Of a stretch of DNA of 64,000 bases, positions 51,021 through 60,089 are shown one piece after another. The stretch's first letter is position 1. The number at the start of each line of letters is the position of its first letter. The notes under the pieces were generated by a model. That model saw nothing but the letters and a program-made list of their open reading frames with translations. It searched no databases and was not told the origin of the DNA. This DNA is from Amylibacter sp. IMCC11727. Its GTDB lineage: Bacteria > Pseudomonadota > Alphaproteobacteria > Rhodobacterales > Rhodobacteraceae. Both the position numbers and the translations under genes were made by a program. The stretch lies in the NCBI RefSeq assembly GCF_029854195.1, contig NZ_CP122960.1, positions 1,494,001 through 1,558,000 of the forward strand. Reading direction: 5' to 3'.

Positions 51021-51667
51021 ATAACCCGCAAAAATCAGTGACGGAAACAATCTTGCATCAGATCGACACTGGGGCTCTGAACCCTGGTGATCTAATCGAT
51101 GAAGACGCGCTGATTGAAACGCTTGGAATCTCGCGCACGCCACTGCGTGAAGCCCTCATCAAGCTAGAAGCACACGGGCTGATTCAACGCCAGCCCCGCA
51201 AAGGGGCCTATGTTTTTAGACCAACGATTGAGGAATTTCTTGGCATTCTTGAAGTTCACGCAGGACTTGAAGGGCAAGCAGCTGGGCTTGCGGCACGGCG
51301 CCTTTCTGCCGCAAGTGGCAACGCGATAGAAGCCGCAGTGGCAGCGTGTAAGGCCCACTCTGATGCAAAAGCTGACGGTGATCCCAACGGGTATTATCAG
51401 CTGAATCTAACGTTTCATGCTGCGATCGTTGACGCTGCGGGCAATCCGTTTCTAACCGATCTAGTCAAGTCGAATGCCCGTAAACTGATGGCCTATTACC
51501 GCGCGCGCTATCAGTACAAGGGCACCATAGCGACATCGGCACAAGAACACGCCGACATTGCACAGCTGATTCTTGACCGCCAAAGCGCCGAAGCTGAAGC
51601 CGCGATGCAAACCCATGTTCAATTTGGCCACGTCACCGCAATGGATTTGCTGACAGCGCTTAGCTAG
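51017..51667 (+). CDS. GntR-family regulator, FCD subfamily
   Basis: A 216-residue regulator. The winged helix-turn-helix spans about residues 5-70 (LIETLGISRTPLREALIKLE), and the all-helical FCD ligand-binding domain follows with metal-type acidic/His residues (HAAIVDAAGNPFL, near 136-148). It is the last gene of the P450 unit with an ATGA overlap. It should bind the palindrome at 48092-48107 and respond to the pathway substrate or a carboxylate product. Repression relieved by ligand is usual for FCD proteins. Confidence 0.88.
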   Translation: MNNPQKSVTETILHQIDTGALNPGDLIDEDALIETLGISRTPLREALIKLEAHGLIQRQPRKGAYVFRPTIEEFLGILEVHAGLEGQAAGLAARRLSAASGNAIEAAVAACKAHSDAKADGDPNGYYQLNLTFHAAIVDAAGNPFLTDLVKSNARKLMAYYRARYQYKGTIATSAQEHADIAQLILDRQSAEAEAAMQTHVQFGHVTAMDLLTALS

Positions 51668-51929
51668 AGACGTGAAAATAACTGAAAACAGTCTTTGACG
51701 CTTAACCGAAATAAGATTGTATATAAGACACGGTGTCATTGTTTGTGCCGTCTCAACCAAACACTTTGGTAATCGGACCCTCGATGCGGGTGCGAAAATA
51801 GAGTCACGGCCTGCTTTTAACTAATTAAAATTGAAACTTCTCTGATTTAGATTTTTAACCCAAAAACAAGCGTTTGGAAATTTTAGTGCAGCACACCTAT
51901 TTTATGATATCCTGTCCCAAAATAGATAA
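51668..51929. other. Intergenic region before response regulator
   Basis: These 262 bases are AT-rich and hold no recognisable gene. They probably contain the promoter of the response-regulator gene. Confidence 0.5.
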
Positions 51930-51941
51930 ATGAGGTTAACA

Positions 51942-52556
51942 GTGCGGATATTATTGGCAGATGATCATGAGCTTGTGCGCGAAACCATCGCCGCGTTTCT
52001 GGAGAATGAGGACGGGTTCACGGTTGTTCAATCCAAAGATTTGACAGAGGTGGAACGGGCGATTGGATCCCATGATGCGTTTGATCTTATTTTGCTGGAT
52101 TACGAGATGCCTGGGATGAACGGTCTCGATGGCATGCATAAAATTATTGAACGCGTGAAACCAAAGCCAGTGGCGCTGATTTCTGGTTCAGCTAACAAAG
52201 TGATAGCGCAACACGCACTGGATCAAGGAGCTGCTGGTTTCTTGCCCAAGACTATGGCGGCGGCATCATTGGTGAACGCAGTGAAATTCATGACCATGGG
52301 GGAAAAATACGCGCCAGTGGATTTCATGACCAAGGAAGATGAAGTTCAGCGCCACCCATTGCAGGACGTGTTGTCAGAACGGGAAATGCAGGTTCTGGAT
52401 GGCCTTACCCGCGGACTATCGAATAAGGAAATTGCGCGTGAAGTGGACTTGCAAGAAGTTACGATCAAATTGCACGTGAAAACACTGTGCCGCAAATTGG
52501 AAGCCAAAAACCGTACCCACGCGGCGATGATAGCGAAAGAGGCAGGTCTTTTCTAA
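51942..52556 (+). CDS. LuxR-type response regulator (REC-HTH)
   Basis: A 204-residue response regulator. GTG 51942 is preferred over ATG 51930 because GAGG lies 7 bases upstream and the protein then begins RILLADDHELV. The phospho-acceptor is Asp53 (ILLDYEMPGMNG), with the acidic pair Asp7/Asp8. The C-terminal LuxR helix-turn-helix is SEREMQVLDGLTRGLSNKEI (about 146-165). No histidine kinase gene is adjacent. It converges on the RTX gene and may control the surface polysaccharide or RTX genes. Confidence 0.87.
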   Translation: MRILLADDHELVRETIAAFLENEDGFTVVQSKDLTEVERAIGSHDAFDLILLDYEMPGMNGLDGMHKIIERVKPKPVALISGSANKVIAQHALDQGAAGFLPKTMAAASLVNAVKFMTMGEKYAPVDFMTKEDEVQRHPLQDVLSEREMQVLDGLTRGLSNKEIAREVDLQEVTIKLHVKTLCRKLEAKNRTHAAMIAKEAGLF

Positions 52557-52564
52557 CCTGCCTC
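52539..52564. terminator. Shared hairpin between convergent response-regulator and RTX genes
   Basis: GAGGCAGGT and ACCTGCCTC form a perfect 9-bp stem with an 8-nt loop. The stem includes the stop of the response-regulator gene and lies just after the RTX stop, so it can serve both directions. T-tracts are weak. Confidence 0.55.
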
Positions 52565-52574
52565 CGCCCGAGAT

Positions 52575-55280
52575 TTACAATTGGAGACCGTCACAGACCT
52601 GAGTGTAAAAATCTGTGCCCAAGTCATTGTGATCAATCAAAGTGACCGACAGTGTTCCGATATCAATTGTCACACTGTGATCGGCGTTCTGGATCACATG
52701 ATCGGCGATCCACTCGGCTTCCGTTTGGTCCTGTTCGATCAAAGACAGCTTTCTGAAGTCCAACCGATCGTTTTCGGTGCCATCTCTGGTGAAGTCATGG
52801 ATCACATCAGCTCGGCCATCCCTGTCTGCGCTGTTGAACACAAACCAATCTGAATCGGCGCCGCCGTAAACTGCGTCATGGCCGCTGCCCATCAGGATCT
52901 TGTCACGGCCAGAACCTGCATAAATCAAATCATCGCCTTTGGATGCGTTGATGTAGTCACTGCCAGACCCGCCATAGATATGATCATCTCCAGACCCACC
53001 ATAGAGTTTGTCTTTGTCACTGCCTCCGAACAAGAAGTCGTCACCAGTACCACCCTTGAGGATGTCGCGTGCAGCTTCGCCTGACAATTCGTCCGAACCT
53101 GAACCACCGTCAAGCGTATCAACTCCACTGCCGCCTGTCAGATCATCATTGCCACTTCCGCCAAATAGCTGATTGGTACCAGATGATGCGTTCAGGGTAT
53201 CATTGCCAGTGCTGCCATAGAGCAGATCATCGCCAGCATCGCCGATCAATTCATCATCGCCAAGACCGCCATACAACAGGTCATTGCCAAGCCCCCCGTT
53301 CAGAAGGTCACTTTCGGAGCCACCGCGAAGGTCGTCAGCATCTGCACCACCAAAAAGACTGTCAGTGCCTGATCCACCGATCAACGCGTCAGAGCCTTCG
53401 CCGCCATACAATACATCGCGTTCCGATCCGCCTGCCAGTACATCATCACCGTGGCCGCCGTTCAGAGTATCAAAACCCGAACCACCGTTCAGACTGTCCT
53501 GACCCACACCGCCAAACAACTCGTCATGACCAGCGGACCCATGCAACTCATCGTTGCCTTGGCCACCGTAAAGCACATCATCATCAGCTCGCATAAGGGT
53601 GCCAAGATGATCGAAGCGATTACCGTCTTCGTCGTACCAATCGTTCACTACCGGCGTGTTTTGATCGGAGTTGCCGCCAAACAATCTGTCGTCGCCGGTG
53701 CCGCCGACAATTCGGTCATTGTCGCTTTGACCCGCTACTACGTCATCGCCCAAGCCACCGTAAATTTCATCTGAGCCTCCGCCCGTTTCAACGGTATCGT
53801 TGTAGGTGTTTTCGCCATCGGGTGTCACAGTCAACGTGGGTTGTCTGATGAGGACGGATGCAACCGTGTCCACATCGGCAAAGGGATCAATGGCCCGCGG
53901 ATCCGCAGTTCCGTCATTTGACGAAGACCGTGGGCTGCTGGCCACCAATTCGAGATAAGTCACCCCTGTCTGAGGATCCGTGATCACGCGGTATATCCCA
54001 CCGGACGAAGGTGTGGCATCATTCATGTCATGATCACCGCTGTTTCCAGCCACATAAAGATTGCCATCCGCATCATAAATGGCGGCACCAAAAGTGATCG
54101 CTGGCATACCGTCGTGCATCACACCGTCAATGAGCGTGCCGATGACCTGTGTGGTGGTGAACACGGGCTCACCGCCAGACTCCACACCAGAAATGTCGAT
54201 AGTGTAAAGCAGACCTGGTTCACCTTCGGCAGAAGGGCGCGTAACGCCGGAAAAGCACTGGGTTGCAGGATCAAATGCAACATCCCAAAGTTGGTCAGTA
54301 ATCATGTTCGCTGGGAACTTGAACGTCTTTGTGGCCACAACGTCATTGGCATCAACGTTGTCGACATCAATCATCGTTATGCGATCCATACTGGAATGGA
54401 AGGCCCAAAGGTTTCCGTCTGAATCAAAATCCCCAGTCCATGACCGGTATGGGGTTTCGCCAATGCGGTAACTGGCGCCTGTGGCGTCCAGCATCACAAG
54501 ATCGGATTGCGAAATTGGGTTGCCGAGGCTGTCGACGCCGTCACGCACAGCAATACCGTAAATCATATTGTCTTGTGTGTTATAGCCGACAGCATTGACC
54601 GTCACGGTCGCATCAACGCCCGCTTGGGAATATGTTTCTGTGGCTGGGTCAAACACTTGCAAAGTGCCGTTCATAACCTGATAGATGTTGGCTTGGCCTT
54701 CTGCAAACGCGCTAACCTCGACTGTGGTCCCGCCAATTTCCATTTGCGAGGCATAGTAAAAAATCGGACCATCTGTGTTGATTTCAGGACCCGAAGGCTC
54801 TGGCGCATCGATGGAACGGAAGGTCAATTCTCCGAGGCCATCAATCCCTGCAAATGTCAGAGTTTCGGCGCTGAATGTGGCGCTGTTGGTGTCGAAACTG
54901 CCAATCACTTCGCCGTTCCAAAGAACCTCAACAGCGCCGCTGACGGTACCTGATCCATAGTTCGTCGCTAGATCAAACGAAATGGAGTATACTTCTCCTG
55001 CTTGGGTTTGAACCGACTGGCTCATACTGGTGTGACCGTTCGCTTCTTCAGTGACCGTCCAAGCGCCAGTTTCACCGTACTGTGCGAAACTGGTTGCAAT
55101 GTCAGAGCCTGACAGCAAGTTGTCACTTACGAAGTCACCGTGAACAACATCCTCGCCGTTTTGAGTAGTGATTTGATCATCACCTGACAAGCCGATGACC
55201 AGATTATTGTCGTTGGTGCCGTCGATTTGCTCGGACACGTGTGTGCCGAGCAAGACGGTTTGTGCCTCATATTGGGACAT
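52575..55280 (-). CDS. Large RTX (hemolysin-type Ca2+-binding) secreted protein
   Basis: A 901-residue acidic protein from ATG 55280 with AAAGGA upstream. The N-terminal part (about 1-130) has a degenerate RTX element (IGLSGDDQI) and a carbohydrate-binding-like region. The middle part (about 150-480) looks like a beta-propeller of unknown activity, with repeated DGNLW/DGNLY and YDADGNLYVAGNSG segments. The C-terminal part (about 515-820) has some two dozen GGxGxDxLxG-type nonapeptides forming a calcium beta-roll, then a serralysin-like tail (DWFVFNSADRDGRADVIHDF) that usually carries the type I secretion signal. No type I transporter is adjacent. It follows algD by 35 bases on the same strand, probably in one operon. 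Confidence 0.85.
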   Translation of the reverse strand: MSQYEAQTVLLGTHVSEQIDGTNDNNLVIGLSGDDQITTQNGEDVVHGDFVSDNLLSGSDIATSFAQYGETGAWTVTEEANGHTSMSQSVQTQAGEVYSISFDLATNYGSGTVSGAVEVLWNGEVIGSFDTNSATFSAETLTFAGIDGLGELTFRSIDAPEPSGPEINTDGPIFYYASQMEIGGTTVEVSAFAEGQANIYQVMNGTLQVFDPATETYSQAGVDATVTVNAVGYNTQDNMIYGIAVRDGVDSLGNPISQSDLVMLDATGASYRIGETPYRSWTGDFDSDGNLWAFHSSMDRITMIDVDNVDANDVVATKTFKFPANMITDQLWDVAFDPATQCFSGVTRPSAEGEPGLLYTIDISGVESGGEPVFTTTQVIGTLIDGVMHDGMPAITFGAAIYDADGNLYVAGNSGDHDMNDATPSSGGIYRVITDPQTGVTYLELVASSPRSSSNDGTADPRAIDPFADVDTVASVLIRQPTLTVTPDGENTYNDTVETGGGSDEIYGGLGDDVVAGQSDNDRIVGGTGDDRLFGGNSDQNTPVVNDWYDEDGNRFDHLGTLMRADDDVLYGGQGNDELHGSAGHDELFGGVGQDSLNGGSGFDTLNGGHGDDVLAGGSERDVLYGGEGSDALIGGSGTDSLFGGADADDLRGGSESDLLNGGLGNDLLYGGLGDDELIGDAGDDLLYGSTGNDTLNASSGTNQLFGGSGNDDLTGGSGVDTLDGGSGSDELSGEAARDILKGGTGDDFLFGGSDKDKLYGGSGDDHIYGGSGSDYINASKGDDLIYAGSGRDKILMGSGHDAVYGGADSDWFVFNSADRDGRADVIHDFTRDGTENDRLDFRKLSLIEQDQTEAEWIADHVIQNADHSVTIDIGTLSVTLIDHNDLGTDFYTQVCDGLQL

Positions 55281-55315
55281 GTTTTTTCCTTTAGGTTGGG
55301 GGGGGTAGGAATCAG

Positions 55316-56716
55316 TTACCAACCGATTCCGTTGTATTGCGTGTTTGAAATTGGGGTTTCGAGGATGCGCACCACATCAATCACTGGGGTGTTCCCTGCG
55401 TTTTGCACCATTTTTCGGTAGGTGTCGTTGTTGTGTGTGACGATCAGGGCGTCTGCTTCGGCCACAACATCGGAAACATCGCTGCGCATCATGTTTGGCA
55501 GATCATTGGCAAGGGCCTGCAATCCAGGGCTGCCGTGGCGCACATAGGCCAACTGACCCTCCAGCGGTGTGTGTGGCGTGATGGCTGGATCGTGAATGGA
55601 CACTGAAACGCCTTCTTCATTCAGCGCGGCAATCACTTCCAAGATCGGGCTTTCGCGAAGATCGTCTGTGCCTGGTTTGAACGCGAGGCCCAGAATACCT
55701 ACCTTTTTTGCACCTGTTTTGCGGGTCATTTCGAGGGCCCGTTCAATGTGCTTTTGGTTGGACACACCCAGACTTTGGATCATTGGCAAATCCACTCCTT
55801 GTTCTTTGGCAATATGGGCCACTGCGCGGACTTCTTTGGGCAGGCAAGATCCGCCAAACGCAAAGCCAGGTTTCAGATAGTAAGGGGATAGGTTTAGTTT
55901 GGTGTCCTGAACGAACACATCCATGACATCGTGGCTGTCAACACCCAAGGGTTTGCAAAGGCGACCCACTTCGTTGGCGAAACAAACCTTAGTTGCGTGC
56001 CAGACGTTATCCACATATTTGACCATCTCGGCGGTTTCGATGCTGGTGACAATCGGGGCCTCGTCCACGGCTTCGTAAACACGAGTCAGGATATTGGCAC
56101 TGCGTTCATCGTTGGCACCGATGACTGTTTTAGGCGGGGCATAAAAATCATCAACGGCGACGCCTTCGCGCAAAAATTCTGGGTTGAAGCACACACCAAA
56201 ATCAGCACCGGCCTTAAGACCAGAGACTTCTTCAATAATAGGTGCCATGAACCCCATGGTTACGCCTGGCGGAATGGAACACCGCATGACGACCACATGG
56301 AAATCAGATTTGCGTTTCAGGCCGGCACCGATCGCGCGGGCGGCGGCGTCGATGTAGCTGTGATCGCACCCTCCGTCCGCGGCTGTTGGGGTGCCGACCG
56401 AAACAAATGTGATGTCTGTGTCGACCACGGCCTGTTCGAGGTTGTCTGTGGCAAAGACCAGACCGTTTTCAACACCATCACCCAGCAGTCGTTCCAGGTC
56501 TTTTTCGTGGATCGGTGCTTTGCCAGAGGCGATGCTATCCACTTTTGAAGGATCAATATCGACCCCAATGACACGATGTCCAAGAGCCGAAAGGCAAGCC
56601 GTTGATACAGCCCCCACATAGCCAAGACCAACCACACTGATGGAGGGTTTTTCTTCGATAACGCGCAGCATGGCGGTGTTGGTTGAGTGCATGTAGTTTG
56701 GGTTAATGTCGAGCAT
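55316..56716 (-). CDS. GDP-mannose/UDP-sugar 6-dehydrogenase (AlgD-like)
   Basis: A 466-residue nucleotide-sugar dehydrogenase. It has the Rossmann motif ISVVGLGYVGAVSTACLSALG, the NPEFLREGVAVDDF segment and the catalytic Cys in FGGSCLPKEVRA. The AlgD-like ADAP-type segment APPKTVIGAND and the neighbouring manC and manB genes favour GDP-mannose over UDP-glucose. It oxidises the C6 hydroxyl to a uronic acid for an exopolysaccharide. The start ATG has AAGGA. It probably has its own promoter, since a strong terminator lies upstream after manC. Confidence 0.85.
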   Translation of the reverse strand: MLDINPNYMHSTNTAMLRVIEEKPSISVVGLGYVGAVSTACLSALGHRVIGVDIDPSKVDSIASGKAPIHEKDLERLLGDGVENGLVFATDNLEQAVVDTDITFVSVGTPTAADGGCDHSYIDAAARAIGAGLKRKSDFHVVVMRCSIPPGVTMGFMAPIIEEVSGLKAGADFGVCFNPEFLREGVAVDDFYAPPKTVIGANDERSANILTRVYEAVDEAPIVTSIETAEMVKYVDNVWHATKVCFANEVGRLCKPLGVDSHDVMDVFVQDTKLNLSPYYLKPGFAFGGSCLPKEVRAVAHIAKEQGVDLPMIQSLGVSNQKHIERALEMTRKTGAKKVGILGLAFKPGTDDLRESPILEVIAALNEEGVSVSIHDPAITPHTPLEGQLAYVRHGSPGLQALANDLPNMMRSDVSDVVAEADALIVTHNNDTYRKMVQNAGNTPVIDVVRILETPISNTQYNGIGW

Positions 56717-56869
56717 GTCTTTGTTCCTTCACTGGTGACTGAAGGTGTTCTAACTATTTGATTTCAAATTATCTTTCCCTCCACCGTATAGCGCGAGTAA
56801 AGTTGGTATGGTGCGACTATCCTTTGGCATAGCTTTTGTTTGGGGGGCGAATCGGCCGCGTTTGTCCGC

Positions 56870-56896
56870 AAAAAAGCGGCGCCCGAAGACGCCGCT
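56870..56896 (-). terminator. Intrinsic terminator after manC
   Basis: On the minus strand a 7-bp stem AGCGGCG/CGCCGCT with an 8-nt loop is followed by six T, 48 bases after the manC stop. It isolates the manC unit from algD. Confidence 0.85.
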
Positions 56897-56943
56897 GAAG
56901 GTGGTGTGAGAGTGCTTGTTATTTGCGGGGCGTGCCCCTTGGT

Positions 56944-57330
56944 TTATGCCGCTTTGTCACGTGCGTAGATGTCTTCATAACGCACGATGTCATCCTCTCC
57001 GAGATAGGCACCGGTTTGCACTTCGATCAGGTGCAATTCCACTTTGCCTGGGTTTTCCAGCCGGTGAATTGCACCAAGCGGGATGTAGACTGACTGGTTT
57101 TCGGACACCAGTTTCACACTGTCATCCACTGTCACATTTGCCGAGCCTGCAACCACAATCCAATGTTCGGAGCGATGTACATGAGATTGCAGTGAAAGGG
57201 CCGCGCCTGGTTTCACGACAATGCGTTTAACCTGAAAGCGTTCGCCCAATGACAGGGTTTCGAAGTATCCCCAAGGGCGATGATCCTTGGGGAAACACTC
57301 GGCCTGTTTTGCCTGCTTTGCCTTGAGCCG
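56944..57330 (-). pseudogene. manC: 3' end of manC (mannose-1-P guanylyltransferase/mannose-6-P isomerase), truncated by IS
   Basis: The frame encodes the C-terminal cupin isomerase domain of the bifunctional enzyme: KDHRPWGYFETLSLGERF, then SLQSHVHRSEHWIVV, then YIPLGAIHRLENPG. The roughly 330-residue guanylyltransferase domain that should precede it is missing. At 57330 the frame enters the insertion sequence; its first 25 apparent codons (to 57405) are IS sequence. The remnant ends with its own terminator. It is not expected to be expressed normally, though an IS promoter could drive the isomerase domain. The missing N-terminal half is not on the other side of the IS. Confidence 0.85.
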
Positions 57331-57451
57331 TGTAAAGGGCGGCGCAATATTGGACCACGGTAGCGCCGCCAAAGTGGCGGTGCGGGCGGCGAAAAAGTCG
57401 TCCACTTTTTGCCTGAACTGTCTGAGCAGGGAGGGCTGGAGGATTTACACC

Positions 57452-58942
57452 GTGGAAGTCTATTTGCAGGTGCGCCGCGCGCATTTTGATGAGGGGCGCA
57501 GTCAGCGCTCGATTGCTCGGGATTTTGGTTTGGCGCGTGGCACAGTGAGGAAGATGTGCGCCTATCCTGTGCCGCCGGGCTATCAGCGCGTTCAGGATAT
57601 TCGGCGCCCCAAGCTTGACGGTTTCACCGACAAGATCGATCAGTGGCTTCTTGAAGATCTGGATCGCCCGAAGAAGCAGCGCCATACGGTGAAGCGGATC
57701 CATGAGCGTCTTCGCGAAGAAGAAGGGTTCACGGGCGGGTATACGACGGTGAAGGACTACGTTCGCGCGCACCGCCGTGTCTCGCGTGAGATGTTCATTC
57801 CGCTGTCGCACCCGCCGGGTCATGGTCAAGCTGATTTTGGCGAAGCGGTTGCGGTGATCGGCGGGGTCGAGCAGAAGCTGCACTTCTTTGCCTTTGATCT
57901 GCCCCATAGCGATGCCTGCTACATCCGGGCCTATCCTGCGGCCACGTCGGAGGCTTGGATGGACGGACACGTTCATGCCTTTGCGTTCTTCGGCGCGGTG
58001 CCGCTGTCGGTGGTTTACGACAATGACAGCTGCCTGGTTGCGAAGATCGAGGCGGATGGCCGCCGTCGCCGGACACAGATGTTCACCGAGATGCTGTCGC
58101 ATTACCTGTTTGACGACCGTTACGGCCGTCCGGGCAAGGGCAATGACAAGGGGAATGTGGAAGGCCTGGTTGGCTGGTCGCGGCGCAACATGATGGTGCC
58201 GCTGCCGGAGTTCCCTGACATCGAGAGCTTCAACGTGTGGCTGGAAGAGCAATGCCGCAAGCGGCAGTCGGCCATCCTGCATGGGCACACGGAGACCATT
58301 GACGAACGGCTGCAACGCGACCTTGCGGCAATGCGGTCCTTGCCATCCGCACCCTATGAGGCCTGTGCCAAGGCCACCGGTCGCGTGAGTTCACAATCCC
58401 TGGTGCGCTATAAGACGAATGACTACTCGGTGCCCAGCACCTACGGCTTCCGGGATGTGACGATCCGGGCCTTTGTGGATGTGGTTGAGATCGGCTGTGG
58501 CGGCGCGATCATCGCGCGCCATCCTCGTTGCTATGAACGCGAGCAAATGGTCTTCAACCCGGTGCATTATTTTGCCCTGTTGGAGCGCAAGCCCGGCGCG
58601 CTGGATCAAGCTGCGCCCCTGGCCAATTGGGAGATGCCAGAGGAACTGCAAACCCTGCGCCGCCTGATGGAAGCGCGCCAAGCCCGGCAGGGACGGCGGG
58701 AGTTTGTTCAGGTTCTGCGGCTCTTGGAAAGCTTTGAGCTTCCGGTTCTGTGCGCGGCGGTACGCGTGGCGTTGCAAAAGCGGGCCATAGCCTTTGATGC
58801 GATCAAACATCTTGCACTGTGTCAGGTCGAGCGCCGACCCGCCCGGCTTGATCTGTCGCTCTACCCCTATCTTCCGAGAGCGGAGGTCTCGACGACCAAG
58901 CCGTCCAGCTACATGGCGCTCCTGTCGGAGGGCGCGGTATGA
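57452..58942 (+). CDS. istA: IS21-family transposase IstA
   Basis: A 496-residue transposase starting at GTG 57452 with GGAGG 9 bases upstream; the longer frame from 57287 runs through the IS end. It has an N-terminal helix-turn-helix (about 15-40, RSIARDFGLARGTVRKM), a DDE integrase core with HGQADFGEAV, VVYDNDSCLV and GNDKGNVEGLVGW, and a basic C-terminus. Its stop overlaps the istB start (ATGA). It appears intact. Confidence 0.92.
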   Translation: MEVYLQVRRAHFDEGRSQRSIARDFGLARGTVRKMCAYPVPPGYQRVQDIRRPKLDGFTDKIDQWLLEDLDRPKKQRHTVKRIHERLREEEGFTGGYTTVKDYVRAHRRVSREMFIPLSHPPGHGQADFGEAVAVIGGVEQKLHFFAFDLPHSDACYIRAYPAATSEAWMDGHVHAFAFFGAVPLSVVYDNDSCLVAKIEADGRRRRTQMFTEMLSHYLFDDRYGRPGKGNDKGNVEGLVGWSRRNMMVPLPEFPDIESFNVWLEEQCRKRQSAILHGHTETIDERLQRDLAAMRSLPSAPYEACAKATGRVSSQSLVRYKTNDYSVPSTYGFRDVTIRAFVDVVEIGCGGAIIARHPRCYEREQMVFNPVHYFALLERKPGALDQAAPLANWEMPEELQTLRRLMEARQARQGRREFVQVLRLLESFELPVLCAAVRVALQKRAIAFDAIKHLALCQVERRPARLDLSLYPYLPRAEVSTTKPSSYMALLSEGAV

Positions 58943-59697
58943 ACGATACCCCCGATATCCTGCTGGGCCATCACCTCAAGAAGCTCAAGCTGCCCACCAT
59001 TTTGCGTGAGTATGAGAAGGTGGCTCGCCAATGCGCTGCCGAAGGGTTGGATCATATCCAGTTCTTGCTCCGCCTGATCGAACAGGAACTGATCGACCGC
59101 GAGCGGCGCATGGTGGAGCGCCGGATCAAAGCCGCAAAGTTCCCCGCGCCGAAGAACCTGGACAGCTTCGACTTCAAGGCAATCCCGGCTCTCAACAAGG
59201 TGCAGGTGCTGGACCTGGCCCGCTGCGGCTGGATCGAGCGCCGGGAGAATGTCATTGCTCTGGGACCCTCTGGTACGGGCAAAACCCATGTCGCCCTCGG
59301 TCTTGGACTGGCGGCCTGCCAAAAGGGATTGCCCGTGCGCTTCATCACCGCCGCCGCGCTCGTGCACGAACTGATCGAAGCACGCGACGAGAAACGCCTC
59401 CTGCGTCTGCAAAAACAGATGTTGGCCCCAAAGCTGCTGATCATCGACGAACTGGGCTTCGTGCCCCTCAGCAAAACCGGCGCGGAACTGCTCTTCGAGC
59501 TGATCTCGCAGCGCTATGAGCGATCCTCGACCCTGATCACCAGCAATCTGCCCTTTGAGGAATGGACCGAGACCTTCGGCTCAGAACGCCTCACCGGCGC
59601 GCTACTCGACAGACTGACCCACCATGTCTCCATCCTGGAGATGAATGGCGAAAGCTACCGCCTCGCACAGAGCCGGAAAACCACCAAAAAATCCTGA
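58939..59697 (+). CDS. istB: IS21-family helper ATPase IstB
   Basis: A 252-residue AAA+ protein of normal IstB length. Walker A is LGPSGTGKTHVALGLG (about 109-124) and Walker B is KLLIIDELGFVPLS (about 165-178). It assists IstA in target selection. It is intact and translationally coupled to istA. Confidence 0.93.
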   Translation: MNDTPDILLGHHLKKLKLPTILREYEKVARQCAAEGLDHIQFLLRLIEQELIDRERRMVERRIKAAKFPAPKNLDSFDFKAIPALNKVQVLDLARCGWIERRENVIALGPSGTGKTHVALGLGLAACQKGLPVRFITAAALVHELIEARDEKRLLRLQKQMLAPKLLIIDELGFVPLSKTGAELLFELISQRYERSSTLITSNLPFEEWTETFGSERLTGALLDRLTHHVSILEMNGESYRLAQSRKTTKKS

Positions 59698-60089
59698 AAA
59701 GAAATTGCCCCTGACGGGGCAATGCGCTCGGGAACCCGCTTGCTTTGTGACGAGCCGCTGGTTCCCGGGCGCACGCCCAATCCCAGCCCTCTCACTACAC
59801 CCCGAATGGCTCACTTTTACGCCGCCCTACTGGCCCAGTTTTGCTCCGCCCTTGACACGCAACGAGCACAGAACACATCGCCACCAAGCCAAAACCTGAT
59901 TTTTTCTTTCTACATTGAGCCAACATCATCAATCCTCACACCGATTTGTTGGCTCAGATTTAAGTGATGTGTTTTGCATAATCAGGTTTGCAAAGGGTCA
60001 GTTAGCCTCGAAATTGATTAGAGGTCTTGTCCTTTCGTATAGGATGCATCCTAGCCAATCGTTTTTGTTTTTTGCTTTTGCCCCGAGTC

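Larger units (their letters stand above)
57331..59857 (+). mobile_element. IS21-family insertion sequence, about 2.5 kb
   Basis: The element carries istA and istB and is bounded by imperfect terminal inverted repeats. The left end starts TGTAAAGGGCGGCGCAA and the right end, read inward, starts TGTCAAGGGCGGAGCAA; similarity continues for about 45 bases. The ends begin with TG, as in IS21 elements. No target duplication beyond 2 bases (CG) is visible, which suggests a deletion or recombination after insertion. It lies in the linker of manC and points away from the remnant. Confidence 0.85.

Noticed and set aside
53069..53596. Plus-strand frame rich in His and Arg opposite the RTX repeats
   Set aside because: It is a composition artefact of the complementary strand of Gly/Asp repeats.
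52870..53800. Strong tandem DNA periodicity that could suggest a repeat array or CRISPR
   Set aside because: The period is about 27 bases in frame and encodes RTX nonapeptides of the large protein. Units are not identical and no spacers exist.
57323..59865. Target-site duplication around the IS21 element
   Set aside because: Flanks share only CG (2 bases). A real duplication of 4-8 bases is not visible.
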